DNA from: an uncultured Acidimicrobiales bacterium
Lineage (GTDB): Bacteria > Actinomycetota > Acidimicrobiia > Acidimicrobiales > UBA10347
NCBI GenBank assembly: GCA_937941245.1
Contig: CALDYC010000019.1
Location: 68,708-102,632 of the forward strand
Direction: 5' to 3'
Length of the DNA stretch: 33,925 nucleotides
Shown here: positions 1 through 7,849 of the stretch, piece by piece
Layout: each line of letters opens with the position of its first letter
Position numbering within the stretch: the first letter of the stretch is position 1
Made by a program: the position numbers and the translations under genes
Notes under the pieces: generated by a model
What the model was told of the DNA's origin: nothing
What the model saw: the letters and a program-made list of their open reading frames with translations, nothing else
Database searches by the model: none

Positions 1-439
1 TAATGATCGACATGACGGCAATACCCAGGTAGATGCCGGAGAGGCGCACCATGCGGCCGGTCATCAAGCCGATCGATGCGACCATCGCAACAATCCAGAC
101 CGGACCAAACCAGGTCTCGCTGTCAACCCATCGGAAGATGCCCCAATTCGTCGAGCCGTACCACGGAATAGGGTCGACAGAGTTGTCGCCGAAGAACCAG
201 TTCAGGTCGGGCCACAATGACACAAGCCAGTAGAAGACAAGCCAACCGAGATAGACCCGAAACAGCGCGAAAACCGCACCTGACGAATCGGCGAAAAAGA
301 AACGGTTCCAGGCCTTCGCGGGCGATACGACCTTTGCCCAGATCGTTGAAACGAGTGACGTAGAGTGACCGGCGAAGTTGTCGTGATCGTCGCCAACGGC
401 GGTGAGTTCACGTTCGAGGTTGTCTGCGATGTCGGTCAT
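1..439 (-). CDS. HTTM-type (gamma-carboxylase-like) membrane protein, C-terminus cut off by window edge
   Basis: Reading leftward from an ATG at 439, an open frame runs off the window, giving about 146 residues. A hydrophilic N-terminus of about 40 residues is followed by aromatic-rich membrane segments, including FALFRVYLGWLVFYWLVSLW (about residues 59-78) and a second segment near the edge. A short N-terminal tail, an F-R-x-x-L-G first helix and a following Trp-rich loop resemble HTTM proteins, membrane relatives of vitamin-K-dependent gamma-carboxylase. Its ATG overlaps the TGA of the upstream gene as ATGA, so the two are probably translated together. The domain call is from memory of the family. 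The catalytic function cannot be judged because most of the protein is missing. Confidence 0.6.
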   Translation of the reverse strand, partial: MTDIADNLERELTAVGDDHDNFAGHSTSLVSTIWAKVVSPAKAWNRFFFADSSGAVFALFRVYLGWLVFYWLVSLWPDLNWFFGDNSVDPIPWYGSTNWGIFRWVDSETWFGPVWIVAMVASIGLMTGRMVRLSGIYLGIAVMSII

Positions 440-1221
440 GGGGCTTCGTCCGCGACGGTCGTTGCATCATTGTTCACGAGTTCAGGCGGAAGCGGAGGAG
501 AGGCATCGTCGCCTTCGGGTTCGCGCTGCAGCGGCGAAGGGTCTTCATCGACATCGAGTGGCGCAGGCTCATCGTCGAGAGGCACACCTTCGCGGTCGTT
601 CTGGGGAACAAGAGTTTCGACTTGTTCCACATTCACTGCCGGTTCTTCTTCTACTGGTTCGGTATCGGCTTGGTCGTCGGCGTACTCGTCGCCGAGCATT
701 TCACCGACTCCCGATGCCACGTCGTAGTCATAGAAGATGAATTCGCCATATTCACGGTCGAAGCCGTCGCCGGGAAGCGGCGTCGTTGACCAACGACGAA
801 CCAACTGGACTCGCGTGACGGGGTTGTCCGCCGTGCTCATGTCCTCGGCGATATTCATCGCGTTCGGTTCCCACAGCGCGTTGTGACTGTCACGTCGCAA
901 ACGTGTCGAGACCTTGCGCCAACGTTCATAGCGCGGACTGCCGAGCCAGAAGTTGCCACGCATTGGTTCCCACGACTCAATCGCTCCATCGTCGAAGGTG
1001 ACGACTGCATATGTCTCGACCTCGAGTCGGAGGGGAATGGGTGCAAATACACCCCAACCCTGCATCATCCCGACCGAGCGGGAAATGGGATCGAGTGCGG
1101 CAGTCTTTGCCTTGGTGTACGACGCTGGCATGTTTTGGGTGACGAGAATGATGCAGAACAACACCGCGAAACCGGTGCCGATCACCCGTTGCGCCAGATG
1201 AGGAAGCTCGATGCGCGTCAT
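436..1221 (-). CDS. DUF5819-like membrane-anchored protein with a long acidic tail
   Basis: This 261-residue protein has one N-terminal membrane segment (about residues 12-29, VIGTGFAVLFCIILVTQN). A conserved-looking region containing QGWGVFAPIPLRLEVETYAV (about 54-73) and paired W/R-rich strands follows. The last ~85 residues are very rich in Asp, Glu and Pro and probably disordered. The Q-x-W-x-x-F-A-P motif after a single TM helix, and the position directly before an HTTM gene, fit DUF5819 proteins, which I recall as frequent HTTM neighbours. The ATGA overlap with the HTTM gene supports joint function. No enzymatic motif is visible. An AGGA a few bases before the ATG at 1221 is a modest ribosome site. 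Confidence 0.6.
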   Translation of the reverse strand: MTRIELPHLAQRVIGTGFAVLFCIILVTQNMPASYTKAKTAALDPISRSVGMMQGWGVFAPIPLRLEVETYAVVTFDDGAIESWEPMRGNFWLGSPRYERWRKVSTRLRRDSHNALWEPNAMNIAEDMSTADNPVTRVQLVRRWSTTPLPGDGFDREYGEFIFYDYDVASGVGEMLGDEYADDQADTEPVEEEPAVNVEQVETLVPQNDREGVPLDDEPAPLDVDEDPSPLQREPEGDDASPPLPPELVNNDATTVADEAP

Positions 1222-1355
1222 AGTCCTAGGACGGACTGACTGTGAGCGATGTGACGGTAAAGCAGGACACGGATCGCGAATCTACTTCCATATCGCTGGT
1301 TCGTTGGCCCAGTCACCCGATCACCTCGTCTTCGTTCCGAAGACCCGGAGCGATC

Positions 1356-1361
1356 TACGTT
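1356..1361 (+). promoter_or_regulatory. -10 box of a probable leaderless promoter for the SDR gene
   Basis: TACGTT ends 7 bases before the ATG at 1369, so transcription would start at or next to the A of the start codon. No good Shine-Dalgarno lies at normal spacing. The same arrangement recurs at other gene starts in this window. Confidence 0.5.
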
Positions 1362-1368
1362 TGGGGAC

Positions 1369-2214
1369 ATGACAGAAACGGGAATGAACCGATTCACGGA
1401 CCAGGTCGTCGTTGTCACTGGTGGAGCGAACGGAATCGGGCGGGCATGTTGCACGCGATTCGGTGCCGAAGGAGCAGCGATTGTTGTTGCTGATCGCGAT
1501 GTGACAGCTGCCGCCGAGACGGTCGCGCTGGTCGAAGAAGTGGGGGCACGTGCAGTCGCCGTCGAACTCGATGCTGCGAGCCGCCGCGACAACGAGACAA
1601 TGGCGGCGACGGCAATCGAGCGCTTTGGTCGTATCGATCACCTCGTGACCGCAGCGGGGATCAGCCACGCGTCGTATGTATCGGGTGATCCCGAGAACGA
1701 GGTGAAATGGATTGCCGGTCGCGCCGCCTACGCAGAACAGCCACATCTCGAGGTCTTTGACTACGACATTGACGAGTTTCGTCAGGTGATCGAGGTCAAT
1801 CTGATTGGCACCTTCCTTGCTGCACAGGCCTGCGGGGTTCGCATGAACGACGGAGGTGGAGGCAGCATCGTCACCATCGCGTCGATTGCCGCCAAACATC
1901 CTGACGCTGGACCAATCGCTTATACGGCATCGAAATCGGCGGTGTGGATGCTGACCAAGAAGCTCAGCCGCATGTTGGCGTCGGCGAATATCAGAGTCAA
2001 CTCGATCGGGCCCGGCTTCATTGAGACGTCAATGACCCAGGTTTTTGACCTGGTGCCCGAGAACCGACGTGAACAGATGTTGTCCGCAATTCCACTCGGG
2101 CGGCGAGGCGAACCAGCCGATATTGCTGCAGCTGCAGCGTTTCTGTGTTCGGAAGACGCCGCGTATTTCACTGGCGAGATCCTGCACCCCGCAGGTGGCT
2201 ACTTCACCTCGTGA
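1369..2214 (+). CDS. Short-chain dehydrogenase/reductase (SDR), classical type
   Basis: This 281-residue Rossmann-fold oxidoreductase probably interconverts an alcohol and a ketone with NAD(H). The cofactor motif TGGANGIG is at 17-24. Asp42 at the end of the second strand favours NAD over NADP. TAAG (94-97) replaces the usual NAAG. The catalytic set is Asn144, Ser172, Tyr185 and Lys189 (YTASK), and the C-terminal HPAGGY motif is present. A ~20-residue insertion around 105-128 (before the Asn144 helix) is longer than in minimal SDRs. ATG 1369 is chosen because a TAnnnT box sits 7 bases upstream; ATG 1384 is an alternative. The gene stands alone, divergent from the DUF5819 gene and convergent with the hydrolase. 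Substrate is unknown. Confidence 0.9.
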   Translation: MTETGMNRFTDQVVVVTGGANGIGRACCTRFGAEGAAIVVADRDVTAAAETVALVEEVGARAVAVELDAASRRDNETMAATAIERFGRIDHLVTAAGISHASYVSGDPENEVKWIAGRAAYAEQPHLEVFDYDIDEFRQVIEVNLIGTFLAAQACGVRMNDGGGGSIVTIASIAAKHPDAGPIAYTASKSAVWMLTKKLSRMLASANIRVNSIGPGFIETSMTQVFDLVPENRREQMLSAIPLGRRGEPADIAAAAAFLCSEDAAYFTGEILHPAGGYFTS

Positions 2215-2252
2215 TGAACAGCTCTATGACGACGAACAGCCGTACGGCCAAT

Positions 2253-3020
2253 TTAGATCGAGAGTCGAGTGATCAGCGCGCGCCGATCAAGTGCGCCCAG
2301 GCCGTTTAGTAGTTCTGCGGAGGTGGCTTGAGTCAGCAAGCGAACCGTTCGGGCGATATTGGATCGCCGTTGGCGCATCTGCAGTGCGCTCGGGTCGTCA
2401 TCAGCAGTTGACAAGGCCCATTGGGTTTCGGTCGCCTGAGCGATCGAGGTGATCAAGTCAAACGGAGCGAGGTCGGCGCCAAGTTTCTCGATGGCTGCAG
2501 GATCGAGTCGCAGACGCATAGCTATTGCGGCTGGATCGTCGCTGTGTAGGTAGTGCGACGAGATAGCTGGCGGTGTGTTGACGGTGACGACCAAGTCAAT
2601 CGGTTGATCTTCGCTCGCCAGAACGCCAGCAACGGAACCGCCAGTACCGCGACCGACGACCGCGATGTGGCCAGCATCGACTGCTTCGTGGGAGCGAAGC
2701 ACACCAAGTCCGGCCCGTGCTGTTGTAAGCATGGCCTGGTGAGCTTCGACGGGGTTACGGGCGGCGGCCGCTCGACGGCTCACCGCACAATCAATTGCTA
2801 AGCCAACGAATCCTGCTTCGGCGAGCGCCCGCAGATCCGCGAGTAACGAGTTGCGATCACCGCGAGCCTGGTGCAGCGCGAGGATGCCAGTACGTCGACT
2901 GGGTCGGTCCGGAATGACCAGATGCCCTGATGACGAAGGCTGGTTCGGCACGGTGAATTCGATGTCGTCAACGAATGTGGACCCGCGACGAGTGCGGTTG
3001 TGCACAAGAGTGTCCGACAT
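2253..3020 (-). CDS. Alpha/beta-hydrolase (dienelactone hydrolase-like) with degenerate nucleophile elbow
   Basis: About 255 residues. The central part follows the dienelactone-hydrolase pattern: GILALHQARGDRNSLLADLR (about residues 45-64), then AGFVGLAIDC, then a strand leading to the nucleophile elbow. There the sequence reads VVGRGTGGSVAG, whereas active family members have G-x-C-x-G-G or G-x-S-x-G. The nucleophile is therefore Gly here, so the protein may be inactive as a hydrolase or be a binding protein. The start is ATG 3020, overlapping the TGA of the acyl-CoA synthetase gene by one base; a GTG at 3023 would give a GTGA overlap. Either way the two are translationally coupled, which suggests a role beside CoA-thioester metabolism. 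Confidence 0.65.
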   Translation of the reverse strand: MSDTLVHNRTRRGSTFVDDIEFTVPNQPSSSGHLVIPDRPSRRTGILALHQARGDRNSLLADLRALAEAGFVGLAIDCAVSRRAAAARNPVEAHQAMLTTARAGLGVLRSHEAVDAGHIAVVGRGTGGSVAGVLASEDQPIDLVVTVNTPPAISSHYLHSDDPAAIAMRLRLDPAAIEKLGADLAPFDLITSIAQATETQWALSTADDDPSALQMRQRRSNIARTVRLLTQATSAELLNGLGALDRRALITRLSI

Positions 3021-4576
3021 CACAAAGCGACGCTATCGGCGCGCAGCCGACTCTTCTGCACCTTGGCCATCGCGTTGCGCGGAAGTTCGGTGAGGATTCG
3101 GAACTCGCGCGGATGTTTGAAGCGAGCGAGTGGTGCGAGTGAACCCGCCAAATCGAGCGTGTCGAGCGTGATTCCCGACTCAAGCACCACGCAGGCGACG
3201 ACTCGTTCGCCGAATTCGAGGTCGGGAACGCCAATGACTGCCGACTCAACGACACCGTCGATGTTGTCGAGCGCGACCTCGATCTCTTTGGGGTAGATGT
3301 TCAGACCACCACTGATAATCATGTCACCCTCGCGACCTTCTAACGTCAGCCGACCGGAGCTGTCGAGCGACCCGACGTCGCCGGTGTGGAACCAACCGTC
3401 GCTGTCCCGTGATGACTCATCGGCATCGGGCCGGTTCCAGTATCCCGAACACAGGCTCGGACCTCGAACTTCGACCGCGCCGGTGACGCTTGGGGGGCAT
3501 GGACTTCCGGTCGTGTCGACAATGCGGATCTGGTAGCCGGGTAGTGGATGGCCAACTGAGCCGGCGACTTCACTGCCAATACGATTGGACGTGATAATGC
3601 CGGCTTCGCTCATGCCGTATCGCTCGACGATTGTGCGGCCGGTTCGCTCGCTGAACGCTGCGTGGGTCAGAGCGGTCATGGGTGCTGACCCTGAGGTGAA
3701 CAGGCGCATGCCCTCAGTCGCGGCAGCGTCGAATCGATCCGTTGCCACCAGCCGGTGGTAATAGGTCGGGACCCCCATGAACACGGTTGCGCCGTCGAGT
3801 GCGTCAAGCACCGCGTCGACCTCGAAACGGGGCAGGAAGCGCACGGTCGCGCCCACAAGCAACAGCGGGTGAAGAGCAATGAAAAGTCCGTGCACATGGA
3901 AGATCGGAAGCGCATGCACGAGCACGTCATCAGCACGCATCTGCCATACCTCAGCGAGTGCACGAGCGTTGTTCCGCAAGCAACCGTGCGTGAGGGCCGC
4001 TCCCTTCGGCTGTCCAGTGGTACCGGATGTGTAGACCAACGCCGCCGGGTCGTCGTCGGTGACATCGACAGGTTCGGGTAGTGGTGCGGTACCTGTCGCC
4101 GCGGCCATGAGTTCGTGTAACGGCAGAGCGTTCAGGTGCGCCGATTGGGCCCGCGACGGCGTCGACGTTGCTTCATCTGGTTGTACCGAATCGCGAATCA
4201 GTAATGAGGCGCCGGCGTTGTCGCAGAACCAGGCGATTTCATCGTTGGTGTAGGCCGTATTCGTCGGCACATAGATCAAGCCGGCCGCCAGACATCCAAG
4301 CCACAAGCAATACGAGTCAAGGCTCTTGGCAGTTTGGGCAATCACTCGATCACCTCGACTCGCGATCGTCTGCAGATGAGCGGCGATGGACCGTGCCCGA
4401 GTATCGATCTCGCGATAGCCCATACCGATGCCGTCAACTTCGATGCACACGCGATCGTGGTGATCTGATGACATGAGATCGGCATACAGATTGGACACAG
4501 GATCTGTGTACCGCGGCGGTTCGCCAGACCGGCATGCGACGATTCTGTGAGCATCGTGTAGAGGACGTAGAGGCAT
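3020..4576 (-). CDS. Acyl-CoA synthetase (AMP-forming), malonyl-CoA synthetase-like
   Basis: ANL-superfamily ligase of 518 residues that activates a carboxylic acid with ATP to an acyl-adenylate and then to the CoA thioester. Visible motifs in order: P-loop YTSGTTGQPKGAALTHG, HALPIFHVHGL (typical of the MatB branch), ERYGMSEAG, the hinge region GWFHTGDVGSLDSSGRLTLE followed by GREGDMIISGGLNIYPKEIE, and C-terminal PRNAMAKVQK with the catalytic lysine. Similarity to MatB suggests malonate or a methylmalonate-type acid, but the substrate is inferred. The frame is open to 4639, but ATG 4576 is preferred: AAGGG lies 7 bases upstream, the length fits the family (~500), and the longer form would run into the divergent serB leader. 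It overlaps the downstream hydrolase gene. Confidence 0.88.
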   Translation of the reverse strand: MPLRPLHDAHRIVACRSGEPPRYTDPVSNLYADLMSSDHHDRVCIEVDGIGMGYREIDTRARSIAAHLQTIASRGDRVIAQTAKSLDSYCLWLGCLAAGLIYVPTNTAYTNDEIAWFCDNAGASLLIRDSVQPDEATSTPSRAQSAHLNALPLHELMAAATGTAPLPEPVDVTDDDPAALVYTSGTTGQPKGAALTHGCLRNNARALAEVWQMRADDVLVHALPIFHVHGLFIALHPLLLVGATVRFLPRFEVDAVLDALDGATVFMGVPTYYHRLVATDRFDAAATEGMRLFTSGSAPMTALTHAAFSERTGRTIVERYGMSEAGIITSNRIGSEVAGSVGHPLPGYQIRIVDTTGSPCPPSVTGAVEVRGPSLCSGYWNRPDADESSRDSDGWFHTGDVGSLDSSGRLTLEGREGDMIISGGLNIYPKEIEVALDNIDGVVESAVIGVPDLEFGERVVACVVLESGITLDTLDLAGSLAPLARFKHPREFRILTELPRNAMAKVQKSRLRADSVAL

Positions 4577-4684
4577 CGTTCGACCCTTCGGGTGGCAGCG
4601 AAGAGCTGACACGCAACGATGGGTCACATGGATAGCCAATCATCGAACCCGAGAATGATCAGGTCGGCGACCCAGACGCCTGAC

Positions 4685-5866
4685 ATGACCGAGGATCAGA
4701 CCGTTCTGATCCAGATCGACGGCACCGATGCCACCGGGATCACCACAGATGTATTGCACACGTTCGCTTCGGTCAACGCCGAGATCGAGGACGTCGAACA
4801 GATCGTGATCCGTGGTCATATCTCACTCAACATCGTGAGCCGCATACCAGCCGGCCACGACCTGCTCAAAGAACTGTTGTTCGTGTGCTGGGAACGCGGC
4901 CTGACAATCGAGTTTGAACCCGTCGATGCCGCGCCGACACGTCGACCGACCGGAACGATTGTGACGGTGCTGGGTTCCTCGGTCGACGCACCAGAGCTTG
5001 CTGCGGTCACCTCGGCGATGACCGATTCGGGCATGAACATTGATCGGCTCGAACGTTTGTCTCGGTACCCAGCCTGGAGCTACCAGTTCGATGTGAGCGG
5101 TGGGGATCGCCAGCAGATGGCCAGCGAGCTGGTGCAGCTGCGAGACCGGTTCCCGCTGCTCGATGTTGCCGTACAACCAGCCGGGCTTCCTCGCCGTTCG
5201 TTGCGACTGATGTTGCTCGACGTAGACCGCACCCTCGTCCAGAACGAAATGATCGACGAGCTGGCCGAGATCGCCGGGGTCGGCGATGAAGTCGCTGCTC
5301 TCACCGAACGGGCCATGGCCGGTGAACTCGATTTCGAAGCGTCACTGCGTGCACGCGTCGCTCTGCTCGCGGGGCAACCGGTCACCATTTTGGACCAGGC
5401 ATGGGACCGGTTACGACTTACCCCCGGTGCGCGGACGTTCATCGCAACGCTGCGACACCTCGGGTTCAGCATTGCGATTGTCAGTGGCGGGTTCACGGCG
5501 ATCACGAATCGCCTGTCCGAGGAACTCGGTCTGGACTATGCCTATGCCAACACGCTTGAGGTTGTCGACGGCGTATTGACCGGCGAGGTTGCGGGTCCGG
5601 TCGTGGATCGTGCCCGCAAGGCTGAGTTGTTGCATGAGATTGCTGCCGCTGAGCGGCTCAGTGCCCGCCAGGTTGTTGCCGTTGGCGACGGTGCGAACGA
5701 CATGGACATGCTCGACGCTGCGGGCCTTGGCATTGCATTCAATGCGAAAAGCGCCGTGCGTGATGCCGCCGACGCGGAACTGAATCTGCCCTATCTCGAC
5801 GCGGTGTTGTTCTTGCTCGGCATTCGACGCGAGGACATCGAGGACCACGGAGGACTAACTCGATAG
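4685..5866 (+). CDS. serB: Phosphoserine phosphatase SerB with N-terminal ACT domains
   Basis: Catalyses the last step of L-serine synthesis, phosphoserine to serine. The N-terminal half carries ACT-type regulatory sequence: TVLIQIDGTDATGITTDVLH near the start, and a second copy from about residue 84 (TIVTVLGSS). This is the arrangement of mycobacterial SerB2. The HAD phosphatase half has motif I LLDVDRTLV (DxDxT nucleophile and acid Asp), motif II SGGFT, a Lys in ARKAELL, and motif IV GDGANDMDML. ATG 4685 (393 aa) puts the ACT domain right at the N-terminus as in relatives; in-frame ATGs at 4619, 4628 and 4655 are possible and none has a strong ribosome site. Divergent from the acyl-CoA synthetase. 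Confidence 0.93.
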   Translation: MTEDQTVLIQIDGTDATGITTDVLHTFASVNAEIEDVEQIVIRGHISLNIVSRIPAGHDLLKELLFVCWERGLTIEFEPVDAAPTRRPTGTIVTVLGSSVDAPELAAVTSAMTDSGMNIDRLERLSRYPAWSYQFDVSGGDRQQMASELVQLRDRFPLLDVAVQPAGLPRRSLRLMLLDVDRTLVQNEMIDELAEIAGVGDEVAALTERAMAGELDFEASLRARVALLAGQPVTILDQAWDRLRLTPGARTFIATLRHLGFSIAIVSGGFTAITNRLSEELGLDYAYANTLEVVDGVLTGEVAGPVVDRARKAELLHEIAAAERLSARQVVAVGDGANDMDMLDAAGLGIAFNAKSAVRDAADAELNLPYLDAVLFLLGIRREDIEDHGGLTR

Positions 5867-5876
5867 CGCTCGTCGA

Positions 5877-6443
5877 TCAGTCGGTGTGAACGTCGGCCGA
5901 CGCTTCGAATTCGGCCAGCTCGGCCAGAAGTCGATCACGCACCGAGTCGCCTGGTTTGCGGGCTGGCGTGTCTGCGACCTTCCAGCCTTGTCGTGACGAA
6001 TACACGAGCGAGGGTTCTTTGAGGCGGCCTTCGCCCACGGCGGTGACCCGAGCGAATAAGAGCACATGATCGAAGCGATCGATGCGGTCAAAGACTTCGC
6101 ATTTCAGCCACGCCACACAGTCGGGCACGACCGGAAGCCCGTCGACGATCTCAAGTCGATCGGGCGACATGTATTTGAACTTGTGGCCAGGATAGGAAAA
6201 GTACTGTGCGTGGTCGACTTGGTCACCCGCCAGGATCGATACCGAGAACAGGCCCGACGCTTCGATCAGCGGGAATGTGTCGTGTTTTGGTGAGATCGAG
6301 CACAACATGATCGGCTCTTCGAATGAGACCTGGGTCACCCAATGGGAGCAGTAGGCCCGCACCAGACCGTCGTGGGCGGCGCCGACGACCTGCACGCCCT
6401 TGGCCATCTGGCCGAGGCAGCGTTTGATGTCGCGATCAATCAT
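5877..6443 (-). CDS. Flavin reductase-like FMN-binding protein
   Basis: This 188-residue protein has the split-barrel flavin reductase pattern: MAKGVQVVGAAHDGLVRAYC near the N-terminus, SFEEPIMLCSISPKHDTFPLI, SGLFSVSILAGDQ and a central FSYPGHKFKY segment. Such proteins supply reduced flavin to a partner monooxygenase or act as stand-alone FMN oxidoreductases. It lies 9 bases after the acyl-CoA dehydrogenase stop, so it can be co-transcribed. No Shine-Dalgarno precedes the ATG; instead TAACCT lies 6 bases upstream, which may give it its own leaderless transcript. No matching monooxygenase is next to it, so the partner is unknown. Confidence 0.8.
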   Translation of the reverse strand: MIDRDIKRCLGQMAKGVQVVGAAHDGLVRAYCSHWVTQVSFEEPIMLCSISPKHDTFPLIEASGLFSVSILAGDQVDHAQYFSYPGHKFKYMSPDRLEIVDGLPVVPDCVAWLKCEVFDRIDRFDHVLLFARVTAVGEGRLKEPSLVYSSRQGWKVADTPARKPGDSVRDRLLAELAEFEASADVHTD

Positions 6444-6449
6444 GGTGCG

Positions 6450-6455
6450 AGGTTA
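6450..6455 (-). promoter_or_regulatory. -10 box (TAACCT) of a possible leaderless promoter for the flavin reductase gene
   Basis: Read on the minus strand, TAACCT ends 6 bases before ATG 6443. Its first three bases are the TAA stop codon of the upstream acyl-CoA dehydrogenase gene. Confidence 0.35.
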
Positions 6456-7682
6456 CGCAGACTGCGTGCCGACCTTGAGCTCGTTGAACGGAACACCTTT
6501 GTCAACCGAGATATCTCGAGGCAGACCAAGCACTCGGTCACCAATGATGTTGCGTTGGATCTCGTCGGTACCGCCAGCAATATTGGCCATGAAGCTGCTC
6601 AGCATGAACTGCGACCATTGGTTGGACGAGTTGTCGTCTTCCCAGGCCATCATCTCGGCGCCAGCGATCGGGCCGACGATCTCGCGCATGAGACGCATGA
6701 TGATCGCGCCGTGCAACTTGCCGAGCGACCCGCCGGGCCCCGGCTCTCGGCCGGCTTTCATTTCGGCACGCGTTCGCATCGACACCAATGACTTGGCGAC
6801 TTCTTGGCTGTAGACCCGCATGATGTCCTGGCGGATGTTCGGGTCGGTGATTGTTCCGGCCTTGGTCGCCGATTTGATCAGCCGGTTGGCGTAGGGATGG
6901 GTGATTCCGCCAACCGAGCCGGTGCCGATCGCGACCCGCTCGTACATGAGCATGGCGGTCGCCTGGTTCCAGCCGTTGTTTAGTTCGCCGACGAGCCAAT
7001 CGGCAGGAATCGCCAAGTCGGTGAAAAACACTTCGTTGAAGTGCATGCCACCATCGATCTGGTGGATTGGGCGGATCTCGACTGCTGGGTCGCGCATGTC
7101 GACCATGAACATCGAAATGCCCGCGTGTTTGACGACGTCTGGATCGGTGCGGGCAATCAGGATGCCGTATTCGGATTGATGGGCGAGGGTGGTCCAAACC
7201 TTTTGGCCGTTGATGATCCATTGGTCACCGTCACGTACCGCCTTGGTCTGCAGGCTGGCGACGTCGCTGCCGGCCCCTGGCTCGGAGAACATCTGACACC
7301 AGAGCGTGTTGCCGCGAATGTTGTCGGGCATGAACTGGCGCTTCTGGTCATCTGAGCCGAACTGGTTCAGGACCGGAAGCGCCATGCCCTGACTGATCGT
7401 CAGCTGGCTGGTCGAGTCCGGGTATTTGGCGTACTCCTCACGCCACACTCGATCGTGGGCCCGGCTCAGGCCCTGACCACCGAATTCGGTGGGGTAGGTG
7501 ATTCCGGCAAGACCAGCATCGGCCAGCTTGTTCTGGAAATCTTTGCAGGCCTTGACCGATTTGTCGCTGCGCGGATCCGGTCCGGTTACGAGGGGTGGCG
7601 TGCCGTGTTCTTCGAGAAAAGCGATGCACCGGGCGCGAAAGGCATCGAGTTCGGCGTCGTCGGGGGCAGCAGTTTCAGTCAT
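6453..7682 (-). CDS. Acyl-CoA dehydrogenase
   Basis: FAD enzyme of 409 residues that introduces an alpha,beta double bond into an acyl-CoA, passing electrons to ETF. Seen in order: an N-terminal helical domain ending ITYPTEFGGQGLSRAHDRVW, the FAD/substrate loop MFSEPGAGSDVASLQTKA, the beta domain WIINGQKVWTTLAHQSEYGI, and the C-terminal helical domain with GGTDEIQRNIIGDRVLGLPR. The start is ATG 7682, because GGAGG lies 6 bases upstream. The frame is open further, to 7943, but that extension has Arg-rich, non-domain sequence and crosses into the divergent surface-protein gene. The length is typical. The substrate chain type cannot be told. The flavin reductase gene follows 9 bases downstream. 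Confidence 0.93.
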   Translation of the reverse strand: MTETAAPDDAELDAFRARCIAFLEEHGTPPLVTGPDPRSDKSVKACKDFQNKLADAGLAGITYPTEFGGQGLSRAHDRVWREEYAKYPDSTSQLTISQGMALPVLNQFGSDDQKRQFMPDNIRGNTLWCQMFSEPGAGSDVASLQTKAVRDGDQWIINGQKVWTTLAHQSEYGILIARTDPDVVKHAGISMFMVDMRDPAVEIRPIHQIDGGMHFNEVFFTDLAIPADWLVGELNNGWNQATAMLMYERVAIGTGSVGGITHPYANRLIKSATKAGTITDPNIRQDIMRVYSQEVAKSLVSMRTRAEMKAGREPGPGGSLGKLHGAIIMRLMREIVGPIAGAEMMAWEDDNSSNQWSQFMLSSFMANIAGGTDEIQRNIIGDRVLGLPRDISVDKGVPFNELKVGTQSA

Positions 7683-7849
7683 CAGAATCCTCCGCTTCAG
7701 AAGGTAGCGCTGGCGGCCACGAGATTCCCTATCGGAGCACCGGACGCGCAACGCTTGCCGTATGTGGGCATGGTTTCGGCATGGTTGTGGAACCACCCGT
7801 GACTGTTCACGACGACTACCATCGCCCCCGTTCGACCTCGGGAGGGTCT

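Noticed and set aside
4577-4639. N-terminal extension of the acyl-CoA synthetase
   Set aside because: It would overlap the divergent serB upstream frame and lacks family similarity; ATG 4576 has an AAGGG site.
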